Shown here piece after piece: positions 37,968 through 46,643 of a DNA stretch of 64,000 nt. How positions within the stretch are numbered: the stretch's first letter is position 1; the number at the start of each line of letters is the position of its first letter. Below the pieces are notes generated by a model, which ran no database searches, was not told where the DNA came from, and worked only from the letters and a program-made list of their open reading frames with translations. The position numbers were made by a program, and so were the translations under genes. The DNA is from Lysobacter sp. CFH 32150 (GTDB lineage Bacteria > Pseudomonadota > Gammaproteobacteria > Xanthomonadales > Xanthomonadaceae): assembly GCF_022758295.1 (NCBI RefSeq), contig NZ_JALDWJ010000007.1, positions 84,940 through 148,939 on the forward strand. The letters are read 5' to 3'.

Positions 37968-38425
37968 AGGCGTGTCGTCGTCTTCATCTTGTGCCGGTCC
38001 TCGCCACCATTGCCGCGGGAATCGTTCCATTGCACGGTGACCGTGCATTCGAGGCTGCCGCAGGTGATCTGGCCGCAGGCCGAACCGCCCAATGCCTGGT
38101 TCTGTTGCATCGAGGTGATCCAACGACGCAGGTCGTTGGCGACGAGGTCACCGGTGTCCGGCGGCGCACAGGTCATCGGGATGTCGTACCCGCCGATGAG
38201 CGCTACCGCCCGATTCGCCCGCATTGAGTCGAAGATCGCGTAGGCAAGCACTACGGCCTGGCTGCGCTCGAGCGCGCTCTGGCTGCTGCGCAACGCGAGG
38301 GCCTGCATCGCGGCCAGGCCCAGCATGCCGAAGGAGAGCACGACGACGGCGACGAGGACCTCGATCAGGCCGACGCCCGATACCGTCCTCGGTCCACGGG
38401 GAGTGGTTCTGCTGTATCTGATCAT
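37964..38425 (-). CDS. pilV: PilV-like minor pilin
   Basis: 153 residues from ATG 38425, overlapping the fimT stop by 4 bases. Leader through TVSGVG then LIEVLVAVVVLSFGMLGLAA and the ALRSSQSALERSQAV helix typical of PilV. Cysteine pairs occur in the C-terminal half (MTCAPPD, GSACGQITCGSLEC). Minor pilin in the fimT/pilVWXY1E set. Confidence 0.93.
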   Translation of the reverse strand: MIRYSRTTPRGPRTVSGVGLIEVLVAVVVLSFGMLGLAAMQALALRSSQSALERSQAVVLAYAIFDSMRANRAVALIGGYDIPMTCAPPDTGDLVANDLRRWITSMQQNQALGGSACGQITCGSLECTVTVQWNDSRGNGGEDRHKMKTTTRL

Positions 38426-39021
38426 GAGGTGGGATCCGGTGGTGCGGCACAACTGCCGGCGGCATCGTGCCTTGCGATCGAAATGCGACTTCCAGAGCCA
38501 ATCGAAATGCGACGCACGTTTTCGGTCGGCCTGCGCGTCGGCAGGCACATGTCGATCGCACCCACGAGCAGGACGACACCGGCGCTATCCCGGGCGAAAC
38601 CATCGGAGCGGAACATCACCCGCACTTTTCCGGGGATGTTGCTGCTGGCGAGGACATTGACGGTGTCGTGGACGGTGGTAGTGCGCAACAACGCTGGGCC
38701 GCCGTCGTCGTACATGCCGTTCTTGTTGAGGTCTACAAACGTGATCCAGCCACTCGCGTCGCCCGCGTTGTCGGGAGCGCACGTCGGATTGGGCGTGTTC
38801 GCGTCGCTGCTGAAGCAGAGGACGATGCGCTTGTTGCGTCGGATGGCCTCCAGTCGCGCCACCTGCAGCGAAGCCAGCAACTCGTTGGCTGCCCCGGTGA
38901 GGCGATTGGAATTGATCGTGGCTTCGAAACTGGGAATGGCGATCGTCAGGATGATCGCCATGACGATGACCGTGACCATCAGCTCGATCAGGGTGAACCC
39001 CTGGTGGCGCGACATCGACAT
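38422..39021 (-). CDS. fimT: GspH/FimT-family minor pseudopilin
   Basis: 199 residues. Leader MSMSRHQG then FTLIELMVTVIVMAIILTIA, with the GspH/FimT helix ANELLASLQVARLEAIRRNK and the GWITFVDLNKNG segment. First gene of the minor pilin operon and positional equivalent of P. aeruginosa fimU. ATG 39021 has GGGAG at suitable spacing; an ATG two codons later is also possible. FimT proteins have been tied to DNA binding during natural transformation in related bacteria. Confidence 0.92.
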   Translation of the reverse strand: MSMSRHQGFTLIELMVTVIVMAIILTIAIPSFEATINSNRLTGAANELLASLQVARLEAIRRNKRIVLCFSSDANTPNPTCAPDNAGDASGWITFVDLNKNGMYDDGGPALLRTTTVHDTVNVLASSNIPGKVRVMFRSDGFARDSAGVVLLVGAIDMCLPTRRPTENVRRISIGSGSRISIARHDAAGSCAAPPDPTS

Positions 39022-39323
39022 GTATGGGCGCTCCCCAGCGCTGGATCCTTCCCCGCCCCGTCAATCACAGAGAGCTGTTGCAAGCCCTCCGTCGACCGGT
39101 AGTCGGCTGAAAGATACCGAGCGTCGTGCCAACAACACAGTACGCGCGGCGGGCAACACGGCGTTCTGTGACGTACACCCCGTTTCCTGCCCTTGCCGTG
39201 ACCGGTCCCGCGGCGTGACTGCCTTGTGTCTGTGCAACTGCAGCAGCGGCCGACGCCTGTCTTGCGGATGCCGGATGGCCGTTTCTTGAGCCGTGTACGG
39301 CCGCCCGGGCGCACAATAACGGC
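39022..39323. other. Divergent intergenic region, fimT / queD
   Basis: About 300 bases without a credible gene. It must hold the promoter of the minor pilin operon and that of queD. I see no strong sigma-70 pair; a TTGGCACG half-site on the minus strand near 39120 is not followed by a proper sigma-54 -12 element. Confidence 0.4.
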
Positions 39324-39680
39324 ATGGATATCTTCAAAGTCTTCACCATCGAAGCCGCGCACCGGTTGCCCAACGTGCGCCCAGGGCACAAGTGCGCCCG
39401 GTTGCACGGGCATAGTTTCCGCATCGAGTTGCATATCGCAGGCGAGGTCGACCCGCATGCCGGCTGGGTGATGGATTTCGCCGATATCAAGACCGCATTC
39501 CAGCCGTTGTACGACCGGCTCGATCATCATTACTTGAACGACATCGACGGACTCGACAACCCGACCAGCGAGAACCTGGCCCGCTGGATCTGGGAACGCC
39601 TCAAGCCCGAACTGCCGTTACTCGATGAAGTAGTCGTGCATGAAACCTGCACGTCGGGTTGTCGTTACCGTGGCGCATAA
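39324..39680 (+). CDS. queD: 6-carboxy-5,6,7,8-tetrahydropterin synthase (QueD)
   Basis: 118 residues, normal for QueD. Zinc-binding histidines in EAAHRL and [10 protein letters not shown], the catalytic Cys in HKCARLHGH, and the LDHHYLND and [11 protein letters not shown] motifs of the PTPS fold. It makes the carboxytetrahydropterin precursor of queuosine and archaeosine from dihydroneopterin triphosphate. No other queuosine gene is adjacent. Confidence 0.95.
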   Translation: MDIFKVFTIEAAHRLPNVRPGHKCARLHGHSFRIELHIAGEVDPHAGWVMDFADIKTAFQPLYDRLDHHYLNDIDGLDNPTSENLARWIWERLKPELPLLDEVVVHETCTSGCRYRGA

Positions 39681-39831
39681 AGCGCGTAGTCCGGTCACGG
39701 CTCTGCCCTGCGCCAACCACCGCTCGGCGACCCCGAACTGCTGATCCCCTGGCGACAACGTAGGCCATGGCGCCGCTACTGACCGGGCAGCCCTGACCCT
39801 TCTGGCCAGCCTCCACTTCGTTGCTAAACGA

Positions 39832-39859
39832 TTGATTCACAAGGCTTAATAAATACAAA
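39832..39859 (+). promoter_or_regulatory. Probable phasin promoter
   Basis: TTGATT (39832-39837), 16-base spacer, TACAAA (39854-39859), in an AT-rich island unlike the surrounding DNA. The predicted transcription start falls at the following palindrome. Confidence 0.45.
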
Positions 39860-39864
39860 TCAGG

Positions 39865-39885
39865 TTATGTTGCATTGCAACATAA
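39865..39885. promoter_or_regulatory. Perfect palindrome, candidate PhaR-type operator
   Basis: Arms TTATGTTGCA and TGCAACATAA around a single T: a perfect 10-1-10 inverted repeat at the expected transcription start of the phasin gene. TGC/GCA-rich palindromes at phasin promoters are bound by the PHA-responsive repressor PhaR in other proteobacteria. Confidence 0.55.
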
Positions 39886-39948
39886 AGGGGCTTATGCTGC
39901 ACCGCACAAACCCGGCAATCCCGCTGGGCGCACCGTGGAGTCCCTCCC

Positions 39949-40341
39949 ATGTACCAGCAGTTCAACGAACAGTTCGCCGCCGCCTCGCGCCAGTTCGCGG
40001 ACACCGCGGCGCAGATCAACCGCCTCGCCCTCGATAACGCCACCAAGGCTTTCGGCCTGCAGCTGGCTGCGTTCGAGCAGAACGTCACCGCCACCTTCGC
40101 CTTCTTCGGTGAAGTCGCCGACGTCCGCGATCCGGAACAGCTCAAGACCGTGTGGCCGAAGGGCCTGCAGGTCGCCCGCGAGAACGCCGAGCGCGCGCTC
40201 AGCACCGGCCAGGAAGTGTTCGGCCGCACGCTGAAGGCCAATGAAGCCATCAGCCAGATCGCCAAGGCGCAGTTCGAAGCTGCCACCGAGCAGGCCAAGG
40301 ATGCCGCCGAGACGGTGACCAAGGCTGCAAAAGCCAAGTAA
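39949..40341 (+). CDS. Phasin family protein
   Basis: 130 residues, almost wholly helical and Ala/Gln/Glu rich: MYQQFNEQFAAASRQFADT, NATKAFGLQLAAFEQNV, then repeated amphipathic segments to a Lys/Ala tail (AAETVTKAAKAK). This matches the phasin_2 family, which coats polyhydroxyalkanoate granules and affects their size and number. GGAG precedes the ATG by 7 bases. A palindromic operator candidate lies upstream and a strong terminator follows, so the gene is monocistronic. No PHA synthase is in the window. Confidence 0.88.
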   Translation: MYQQFNEQFAAASRQFADTAAQINRLALDNATKAFGLQLAAFEQNVTATFAFFGEVADVRDPEQLKTVWPKGLQVARENAERALSTGQEVFGRTLKANEAISQIAKAQFEAATEQAKDAAETVTKAAKAK

Positions 40342-40362
40342 TCACGTTTCACTCGCGCAAAC

Positions 40363-40395
40363 AAAAACCCGGCAGCTCGCGCTGCCGGGTTTTTT
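40363..40395 (+). terminator. Rho-independent terminator of the phasin gene
   Basis: AACCCGGCAGC / GCTGCCGGGTT stem with TCGC loop followed by a T-run. Confidence 0.9.
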
Positions 40396-40402
40396 GTTGC
40401 CC

Positions 40403-40530
40403 TTACTCCTCCCCTTGCGCGCGCAGCGAGTAGGGGGAGGTTGGAGGGGGTGCTTTTCGCGGGGAGCTGCAAGATCAAGAGCACCCCTCCCCAACCCTCC
40501 CCTTCGCCTTCGGCGAAAGGGAGGGAGCAG
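40403..40530. repeat. Imperfect palindromic intergenic repeat (CTCCCC/GGGGAG element)
   Basis: Two arms, about 40427-40455 (GGGGGAGGTTGGAGGGGGTG) and 40480-40506 (AGAGCACCCCTCCCCAACCC), are near-complementary around a central segment. A further small hairpin CTTCGCC / GGCGAAAG lies near 40505-40520. Elements with GGGGAGGGTTGGGG...GTGCTCT are familiar between genes in Lysobacter-type genomes. It lies between phasin and the efflux operon. Confidence 0.6.
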
Positions 40531-40534
40531 AGCT

Positions 40535-43500
40535 TCAGGTGGTGACCGGCGACTGCCTCAACTTGGCCGCTTTGCGCGCCTCGGCTTTGTGGTGGTCGCG
40601 ACCGATCAGCAAGTACACCACCGGCACCACGAAGAGGGTGAAGAAGGTGCCGATCGACATACCGCCAACGATCACCCAGCCGATCTGGTTGCGCGCTTCG
40701 GCGCCGGCGCCCGTGGCGATCGCCAGTGGCAGCGAACCCAGCACCATCGCGCCGGTGGTCATCAGGATCGGGCGCAGGCGCAGTGCGGCCGCATCGATCA
40801 CCGCGTCCAGCTTCGATTTGCCTTGCTCCTGCAATTGATTGGAGAACTCCACGATCAGGATGCCGTGCTTGGCGATCAGACCCACCAGCGTCACCAAGCC
40901 GATCTGCGTGTAGATGTTGAAGCTACCTCCGGTCAGTTTGAGCAGCAGCAATGCGCCGAAAAACGCCAGCGGCACCGAGCCCAGCAGAATCACGAACGGA
41001 TCGACCCAGCTTTCGAACTGCGCGGCCAGCACCAGGAAGATGAAAATCAGCGCCAGCGCGAAAATCATCACAAAGTCGCTGGAGGATTCGCGGAATTCGC
41101 GGCTCTGCCCCGACAGGTCATAGGGGGAGCCGGGTGCGACTTCCTTCAATGTGCCCTCCATCCATTCGAGCGCTTCGCCGATCGGATAACCCGGCGCCAG
41201 GCCTGCACTGATCGTGGCCGAACGCAGTTTGTTGAAGTGGTTGAGTTCCTTCGCAGCCACCGTCTCGCGCGCGGAAACAAGGTTCGACAGCTGCACCATC
41301 TGGCCGTCTCCACTGCGCACGAAAATGTTGGACAGGTCTCCTGGTGTGCGGCGGTCGACATCCTCGACCTGCACGACCACGTCGTATTGCTCTGCGCCCT
41401 TCTTGAAGCGGGTGACATTGCGCCCGCCCAGCAACGTTTCCAGCGTGCGGCCGACCGTGGTGACATCGCTGCCGACCGCCGCAACCTTGTCCCGATCCAC
41501 ATCGAGCTTGAGTTGCGGCTTGTCGAGCTTGAGATCTGTGTCGGGGTTGATGAGGTTCGGGTTGGCTTGCATCTTCGCCGTCAGCTTGCGCACGGTCTCG
41601 CCAAGCTCCTCCCAAGTGCCAGTGCTCTGCACCACGAAACTGACCGGCTGGCCAAGGAAATCATCCGAACCCAGTGGCGGCGGAGTCTGGGTAAAGGCCA
41701 TCACGCCGGGAATCGTGAAGAACATCTGCTGGCCCAGGGCATCTGAGGTCTCTTTGGCGGACTGCTCCCGCTGATCCCAGTCCTTGAGCATGGTGAAGCC
41801 GATCGCCATCGTCACGTCGGGGAAACCGACAATCTGGAACACGCGCTGCTGATCCGGCAGCGCCATCAGCATGCCTTCCATTTGTGTGGCGTACTTGTCG
41901 GTGTACTCGACTGTCGAGCCCTGCGGCGCGATGCCCATCGCCAGGATGAAACCCTGATCCTCCTGCGGCGCCGTTTCCTGCGGCAACCACAGGAACAAGC
42001 CAATGGCGCATGCGAACACCAGCGCAGCCCCGGCGAGTACCGCAACACGCCATGCCAGCAGGTGCGTGAGCACGATGCGGTAGCGGCTGTCGATCCACTT
42101 CAACACGCGCTCGCCGGCCTGATAGAAGCGGCCCTGACCGTTGTCGGCGCGCAACAGCTTGGACGCCATCATCGGCGACAACGTCAATGCCGTGAAACCC
42201 GAGACCAGGACTGCACCGGCCAAGGTCAGCGCGAACTCGACGAACAGTTTGCCGGTACGGCCAGTGGCGAACGCCAGCGGCACGTACACCGCGGCAAGGG
42301 TGAGCGTCATCGCGATGATCGCGAATCCGATTTCCTTGCTACCTTTCAATGCCGCCTCGAACGGCGGCATGCCTTCCTCGACGTGGCGAACGATGTTCTC
42401 CAGCATCACGATCGCGTCGTCGACCACCAGGCCGATCGCCAGCACCATCGCCAGCAGCGTGAGCGTATTGATGGTGAAATCGAACGCGTACATCAACGCG
42501 AACGCACCGATCAGCGACACCGGGATCGTCACCAGCGGGATCAGCGTGGCACGCCAGCTGCGCAGGAACAGGAAGATCACGATGATCACCAGTCCGATCG
42601 CGATGCCGACGGTGGTGTAGACCTCCTCGATCGACTTCTTGATGAAGATCGTCGAGTCGTACGCAATCTCCACCTTCATCCCTTCCGGCAACGATGCGGT
42701 GATCTGCGGCAACATCACATCGAGCGCCGCGGAGATATCGAGCGGATTGGCCACGGCTTGCTTGACGATGCCCAGCGGCACCGCGTTCTTGCCGTTGTAG
42801 CGGGCGCGGAAGCGTTCTTCCTCCTGGCCTAGCTCTACCTTGGCGACGTCCTTCAGGCGCACCAGGGTGCCATTGACGTCACCAAGGATGATCTCGCCGA
42901 ATTGCTCCGGCGTTTTCAAGTCGGTTTCCGACAGCACGGTGAATTCGCGCTGGTTGCCTTCGACACGACCAGCCGGAATTTCGACGTTCTGCTTGCGCAG
43001 CGCGTCCTCGACATCGGCCGGGGTCAGGCCGAAACCGGCCAGGCGTTGCGGCTGCAGCCAGATGCGCATCGCGTAGGTGCTGGAATACACCTGTGCCTGC
43101 GCGACGCCGGGGATGGTCTGCACGCGATCCTTGACCAGCGTTTCGGCGTAGTCGGCGATCTCGACCTGCGAATGGTGGTCGGAGGAGAACGCGAGGTAGA
43201 TGATCGGCTGCTGGTCGGCTTCCTGCTTCTGGATGATCGGCTCGTCGACTTCCTCCGGCAGGAATTGCCGCGCCTGCGCCACGCGGTCGCGCACGTCGGA
43301 TGCAGCGCCGTCGGCGTCGCGGTTGAGGCGGAAGCGGATTGTCACCTGGCTGGATTGCTCGCGGCTGGTCGACTGCATGTACTCGATGCCTTCGACACCG
43401 GACAGCGCATCCTCGATCGGCTGCGTCACCTGCGATTCGATCACCTGCGCGCTGGCGCCTGGGTAGCTGGTCGACACGTTGATGGTCGGCGTGTCGACGT

Positions 43501-43615
43501 TGGGGATCAGCCGTACCGCGAGGCGCTGGTAGCTGATGATGCCGACCAGCAGCACCACCAGGTTGATCACCATGGCGAAGACCGGGCGACGAATCGAGAT
43601 ATCGGAGAGCACCAT
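40535..43615 (-). CDS. RND multidrug efflux permease (HAE1 family)
   Basis: 1026 residues. It begins LSDISIRRPVFAMVINLVVLL, with the porter domains and 12 membrane helices of AcrB-type pumps. The proton-relay aspartates are present in GLVVDDAIVMLENI, and the motif TINTLTLLAMVLAIG precedes them. Driven by proton motive force, it exports drugs or other hydrophobic compounds through a MFP adaptor and an outer-membrane channel; no TolC-like gene is adjacent. The adaptor gene ends 3 bases before it. Substrates cannot be assigned. Confidence 0.96.
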   Translation of the reverse strand: MVLSDISIRRPVFAMVINLVVLLVGIISYQRLAVRLIPNVDTPTINVSTSYPGASAQVIESQVTQPIEDALSGVEGIEYMQSTSREQSSQVTIRFRLNRDADGAASDVRDRVAQARQFLPEEVDEPIIQKQEADQQPIIYLAFSSDHHSQVEIADYAETLVKDRVQTIPGVAQAQVYSSTYAMRIWLQPQRLAGFGLTPADVEDALRKQNVEIPAGRVEGNQREFTVLSETDLKTPEQFGEIILGDVNGTLVRLKDVAKVELGQEEERFRARYNGKNAVPLGIVKQAVANPLDISAALDVMLPQITASLPEGMKVEIAYDSTIFIKKSIEEVYTTVGIAIGLVIIVIFLFLRSWRATLIPLVTIPVSLIGAFALMYAFDFTINTLTLLAMVLAIGLVVDDAIVMLENIVRHVEEGMPPFEAALKGSKEIGFAIIAMTLTLAAVYVPLAFATGRTGKLFVEFALTLAGAVLVSGFTALTLSPMMASKLLRADNGQGRFYQAGERVLKWIDSRYRIVLTHLLAWRVAVLAGAALVFACAIGLFLWLPQETAPQEDQGFILAMGIAPQGSTVEYTDKYATQMEGMLMALPDQQRVFQIVGFPDVTMAIGFTMLKDWDQREQSAKETSDALGQQMFFTIPGVMAFTQTPPPLGSDDFLGQPVSFVVQSTGTWEELGETVRKLTAKMQANPNLINPDTDLKLDKPQLKLDVDRDKVAAVGSDVTTVGRTLETLLGGRNVTRFKKGAEQYDVVVQVEDVDRRTPGDLSNIFVRSGDGQMVQLSNLVSARETVAAKELNHFNKLRSATISAGLAPGYPIGEALEWMEGTLKEVAPGSPYDLSGQSREFRESSSDFVMIFALALIFIFLVLAAQFESWVDPFVILLGSVPLAFFGALLLLKLTGGSFNIYTQIGLVTLVGLIAKHGILIVEFSNQLQEQGKSKLDAVIDAAALRLRPILMTTGAMVLGSLPLAIATGAGAEARNQIGWVIVGGMSIGTFFTLFVVPVVYLLIGRDHHKAEARKAAKLRQSPVTT

Positions 43616-43618
43616 GGC

Positions 43619-44779
43619 TTAGCTGTCCTGCTTCGTCGCGGGTTTCTTCGCCGGCTGTTGACCTGCCTGCGGTGCACCCGGAGGTGCCTGCGCTCCTCCG
43701 GATGGCAGCGGTTGCACGCCGAGGCCCTCATGCATGATCGGCTTGGTCTGCCCGGCGGTGATCACCACATCACCAGCCTTCAAACCCTCGATGACCTGCA
43801 CCTTGCCCGGCACGCGCACGCCGGTCTTGATCTCGACGCGATGCGCCTTGCCGTCGACCACCGTGTAGACGTAACGCGTGTTGCCGTCCTGCATCAACGC
43901 CTGTTCCGGCACCAGCAGTGCATCGGTGCGGTTACCGCCCGTGTCGAGTTGCAATTGCGCGAACTGGCCGGGACGCAAGCGGAAATCGTGATTGGCGATC
44001 TGCGCGCGCAGCTTGGCGCTGCGGCTGTTGGGATCGATCACCGGATCGATCGCCACTACTTCGCCGCCGAACACATCCTTGGGGAAAGCATCGACGGTGA
44101 TGCTGATCTTCTGTCCGTTCTTCAGCTGCGACAGCACGTTCTCGGGCACGCTGAAGTCGACTTCGATCGGATCCAGCCGCACCAGCGTGACCAGATCCTG
44201 GCCGACGCTGACGAAATCGCCGACGCTGACTTCGCGCAGGCCGATCTGGCCGGAGAACGGTGCCGATAGGGTCATCTTCGACAGGGCTGTGCGCGCCGAA
44301 GCGGCGCGGGCCTGGTCGACGCCGAACGCGGCCTTGGCCTTGTCGTAGTCCGATGCCGCGATCAGCTTCTGTTCGGCGAGTTGGCCGGCACGTGCGACGG
44401 CGCGGCGACTGTTCTCGAGGTTCGCCGTCGCTTCGTTGAGCGCTGCCTGGGCCACGCTGCCATCGAGCGTGAACAGGGGTTGCCCCGCGGCAACGCGGCC
44501 ACCTTCGGTGAAATGGATGCGGACGATGCGGCCGCCGACTTCAGGACGCACCACCACGGATTCGTCGGCACGCAGGCTGCCGACGGTCTGCACGCCGGCA
44601 GCCAGTGGTTCCGCTTTCAAGGTGACGGCTTCGACCGGCATCGGCGGCATTTCGCCACCCGGCGGTCCACCGGCTTGCGCGCCGCCGGCCTCGCCTCCCT
44701 TCGAACAGGCGGTCGCGGCAAGCGCGATCGCCGCGGACAGGGTCAACAAAACCAGAGTACGGCGCATGCGCAACCTCAT
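43619..44779 (-). CDS. RND efflux periplasmic adaptor (MFP) lipoprotein
   Basis: 386 residues. Lipoprotein signal ending ALAATAC-SKGG, a Gly/Pro-rich linker, then the barrel-sandwich hybrid (GSLRADESVVVRPEVGGRIV), an alpha-hairpin (about 110-160), the beta-barrel (DLVTLVRLDPIEVDFSVPEN) and membrane-proximal domain. The tail is Pro/Gln/Lys rich. It links the permease to an outer-membrane channel. ATG at 44779 or 44767 are both possible. First gene of the efflux pair; no regulator is adjacent. Confidence 0.95.
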   Translation of the reverse strand: MRLRMRRTLVLLTLSAAIALAATACSKGGEAGGAQAGGPPGGEMPPMPVEAVTLKAEPLAAGVQTVGSLRADESVVVRPEVGGRIVRIHFTEGGRVAAGQPLFTLDGSVAQAALNEATANLENSRRAVARAGQLAEQKLIAASDYDKAKAAFGVDQARAASARTALSKMTLSAPFSGQIGLREVSVGDFVSVGQDLVTLVRLDPIEVDFSVPENVLSQLKNGQKISITVDAFPKDVFGGEVVAIDPVIDPNSRSAKLRAQIANHDFRLRPGQFAQLQLDTGGNRTDALLVPEQALMQDGNTRYVYTVVDGKAHRVEIKTGVRVPGKVQVIEGLKAGDVVITAGQTKPIMHEGLGVQPLPSGGAQAPPGAPQAGQQPAKKPATKQDS

Positions 44780-44854
44780 GGGGGATTCATTCCTATACTG
44801 CTCAGTCTAGCATTGCCCGCTGATGGCACCCGTGCCGGAAGTCGTGGGCTTTGC

Positions 44855-45526
44855 TCAGCCCGGAACTTGCAGGAAACGGGCCAACTCCACAGGATCGGGC
44901 CCCGCGCGATGCGGCAGCCGGCCCCAGCAAGGTGCCGGCAAGCGCGCGCGGAGCAACTCGAAGTTCGCGTCGGCCTGCGCCATGTCGGGATCGATCGTGG
45001 AGGCGATCCAGCCGACCAGTTGGCAGCCATCGGCTGATATCGCACGCGCTGTTAGATAGGCGTGATTGAGACAGCCCAACCGCAGCCCCACGACAATCAC
45101 CACCGGCAACGCGAGCGCATGCACCAGGTCGGCTTGGTCGAGCGTCGCCGACAGCGGCGCGGCCCAACCACCGACGCCTTCCACCACCACTGCATCGCTT
45201 TGCGCAGCAAGTCGACGATAGGCCGCCTGCAGCGGTTCGAGTTCGATGCTGATGCCGGCCTGCTGCGCCGCCAGTTCCGGCGCCAGTGGCTGCGGCAACG
45301 CATAAGGATTGAGGTCGGCATACGCAGGCTGTGGATCACTCGCAGCCTGCAACGCCAGCGCATCGGCATTGCGCCACGCGCCATCGCTGTATTCGCAACC
45401 ACTGGCAACGGGTTTCATGCCTGCCGCGCGCAGACCCCGTGCGCGTAGCGCATGCAACAGCGCACAACTCGCGACTGTCTTGCCAACGCCGGTATCGGTG
45501 CCGGTGATGTAGACGCTGGAAGTCAT
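44855..45526 (-). CDS. bioD: Dethiobiotin synthetase
   Basis: 223 residues from ATG 45526, preceding SSVYITGTDTGVGKTVASCA, the P-loop of BioD. Further motifs are GMKPVASGCE, PYALPQPLAPELAA and VVEGVGGWAAPLS. It closes the ureido ring of biotin from DAPA, CO2 and ATP. The start overlaps by 4 bases the stop of a short leader-like frame (45523-45666). Biotin made here serves AccB at 11.7 kb. No other bio gene is in the window. Confidence 0.95.
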   Translation of the reverse strand: MTSSVYITGTDTGVGKTVASCALLHALRARGLRAAGMKPVASGCEYSDGAWRNADALALQAASDPQPAYADLNPYALPQPLAPELAAQQAGISIELEPLQAAYRRLAAQSDAVVVEGVGGWAAPLSATLDQADLVHALALPVVIVVGLRLGCLNHAYLTARAISADGCQLVGWIASTIDPDMAQADANFELLRARLPAPCWGRLPHRAGPDPVELARFLQVPG

Positions 45527-45666
45527 GGCGCAGATGCCGGCGACAAGGCGAACGCCGCGACGAAGGTTTCGAGCCGCGTGACCTGCTGACCACGCAGGCG
45601 GAATCCGTGCTCTGACGGGAGTGAATCGAACGATGGTGCATCGCTCGACAGCGCATTCATAGCCAT
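45523..45666 (-). pseudogene. N-terminal fragment resembling TMEM175/DUF1211 proteins, upstream of bioD
   Basis: 47 codons starting at an ATG with a strong ribosome-binding site (GAGGAG, 5 bases away) and ending in a stop that overlaps the bioD ATG. The sequence FRLRGQQVTRLETFVAAFAL resembles the start of TMEM175-family potassium channels (RLRG-VTRLE-F-DA-FAF), after which the expected membrane helices are missing. It may be a deletion remnant, now perhaps used to couple translation into bioD. It may also be a chance small frame. Confidence 0.4.
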
Positions 45667-45728
45667 GCGTACTCCTCGCCCGGAGGGTGCATGGTAATGC
45701 CCGCATGCACCGCTGCTACACTCGATCG

Positions 45729-46214
45729 ATGACATTCGCCGCCTCCGTCCTCACCGGCAGCAAGCCGGAGCAATATGCGCAACTGCTGGCCCAGGCGAGG
45801 GCGCTGTTCGCTGGCGAACGCGACCGCATCGCCAACGCCGCCAACCTGTCGGCGCTGGTCTACCACGCACTGCCGCAGCTCAACTGGGTGGGTTTTTATT
45901 TCTACGATGGCCGGGAATTGGTCGTCGGTCCGTTTCAGGGATTACCAGCATGCGTACGCATTCCGCTCGACAAGGGCGTCTGCGGCGCGGCGGCCTCCAC
46001 GCGACAGACCCAGCGCGTGGCCGATGTCCATGCATTCCCGGGCCATATCGCCTGCGATGTGGCTTCGCGCTCTGAAGTGGTGGTTCCCCTGTTGCGTGAC
46101 GGAGGCTTGCTGGGCGTGCTGGATCTCGACAGTCCCATCCCGGATCGATTCGACGCCGACGACCAGCGCGGTCTCGAAGCCTTGGCGCAGGCGTTCGTGG
46201 AGTCGCTCGCATGA
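45729..46214 (+). CDS. msrC: Free methionine-(R)-sulfoxide reductase (GAF-domain)
   Basis: 161 residues, a single GAF domain. The family motifs NWVGFYFYDG, PFQGLPACVRIPLDKGVCGA and VADVHAFPGHIACD contain the conserved cysteines; Cys in GHIACD is the expected catalytic residue and Cys in GVCG the resolving one. The protein reduces free methionine-R-sulfoxide with thioredoxin. Its stop overlaps the next ATG by 4 bases. Confidence 0.92.
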   Translation: MTFAASVLTGSKPEQYAQLLAQARALFAGERDRIANAANLSALVYHALPQLNWVGFYFYDGRELVVGPFQGLPACVRIPLDKGVCGAAASTRQTQRVADVHAFPGHIACDVASRSEVVVPLLRDGGLLGVLDLDSPIPDRFDADDQRGLEALAQAFVESLA

Positions 46215-46576
46215 GCGGCGAGAAGCTACGCAACATCGGCCCGAAGAGCGCGGCCTGGTTGCGCCAGGTGGGCTTGCGCTCGCGCGCCGACATCGAAGCG
46301 GTGGGCGCGGTCGAGGCCTTCATGCGGGTCAAGCGGGCCGGCTTCAAACCCAGCCTCAACCTGCTGTACGCGCTGGAAGGCGCCTTGCTCGACTGCCATT
46401 GGCAACAAGTCCCGGACGAACGACGGGCTGAGTTGGTCCATGCCGCCGAGGCCGCTACCGCGTTGCTGCCGCCGCCCCGTCACCGGCCGGCTGCGTCGCC
46501 AGTGACGACCACGATGCACGAAGAAGAAGCCGCGCCGGCTTTCCAGTTGTTCGACGATCCCGCGGGCGACGACTGA
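46211..46576 (+). CDS. TfoX C-terminal domain protein
   Basis: 121 residues. It opens SGEKLRNIGPKSAAWLRQVG followed by LRSRADIEAVGAVEAFMRVK, the helix-hairpin-helix-like TfoX_C domain found at the end of the competence regulator TfoX/Sxy. The TfoX N-terminal domain is absent, so it is a stand-alone C domain with a Pro/Glu-rich tail. Translationally coupled to msrC by ATGA. A regulatory role in competence is not established for such short proteins. Confidence 0.85.
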   Translation: MSGEKLRNIGPKSAAWLRQVGLRSRADIEAVGAVEAFMRVKRAGFKPSLNLLYALEGALLDCHWQQVPDERRAELVHAAEAATALLPPPRHRPAASPVTTTMHEEEAAPAFQLFDDPAGDD

Positions 46577-46643
46577 CCTCCCTGCACTCATGACGTGCCG
46601 GCATTTCTGCTGCCGCGCGCCGCTTTGTTACACTTCCCGCGCT

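Noticed and set aside
39090..39130. Sigma-54 promoter for the minor pilin operon
   Set aside because: A TTGGCACG half-site exists but the -12 part reads TCGG instead of TTGC.
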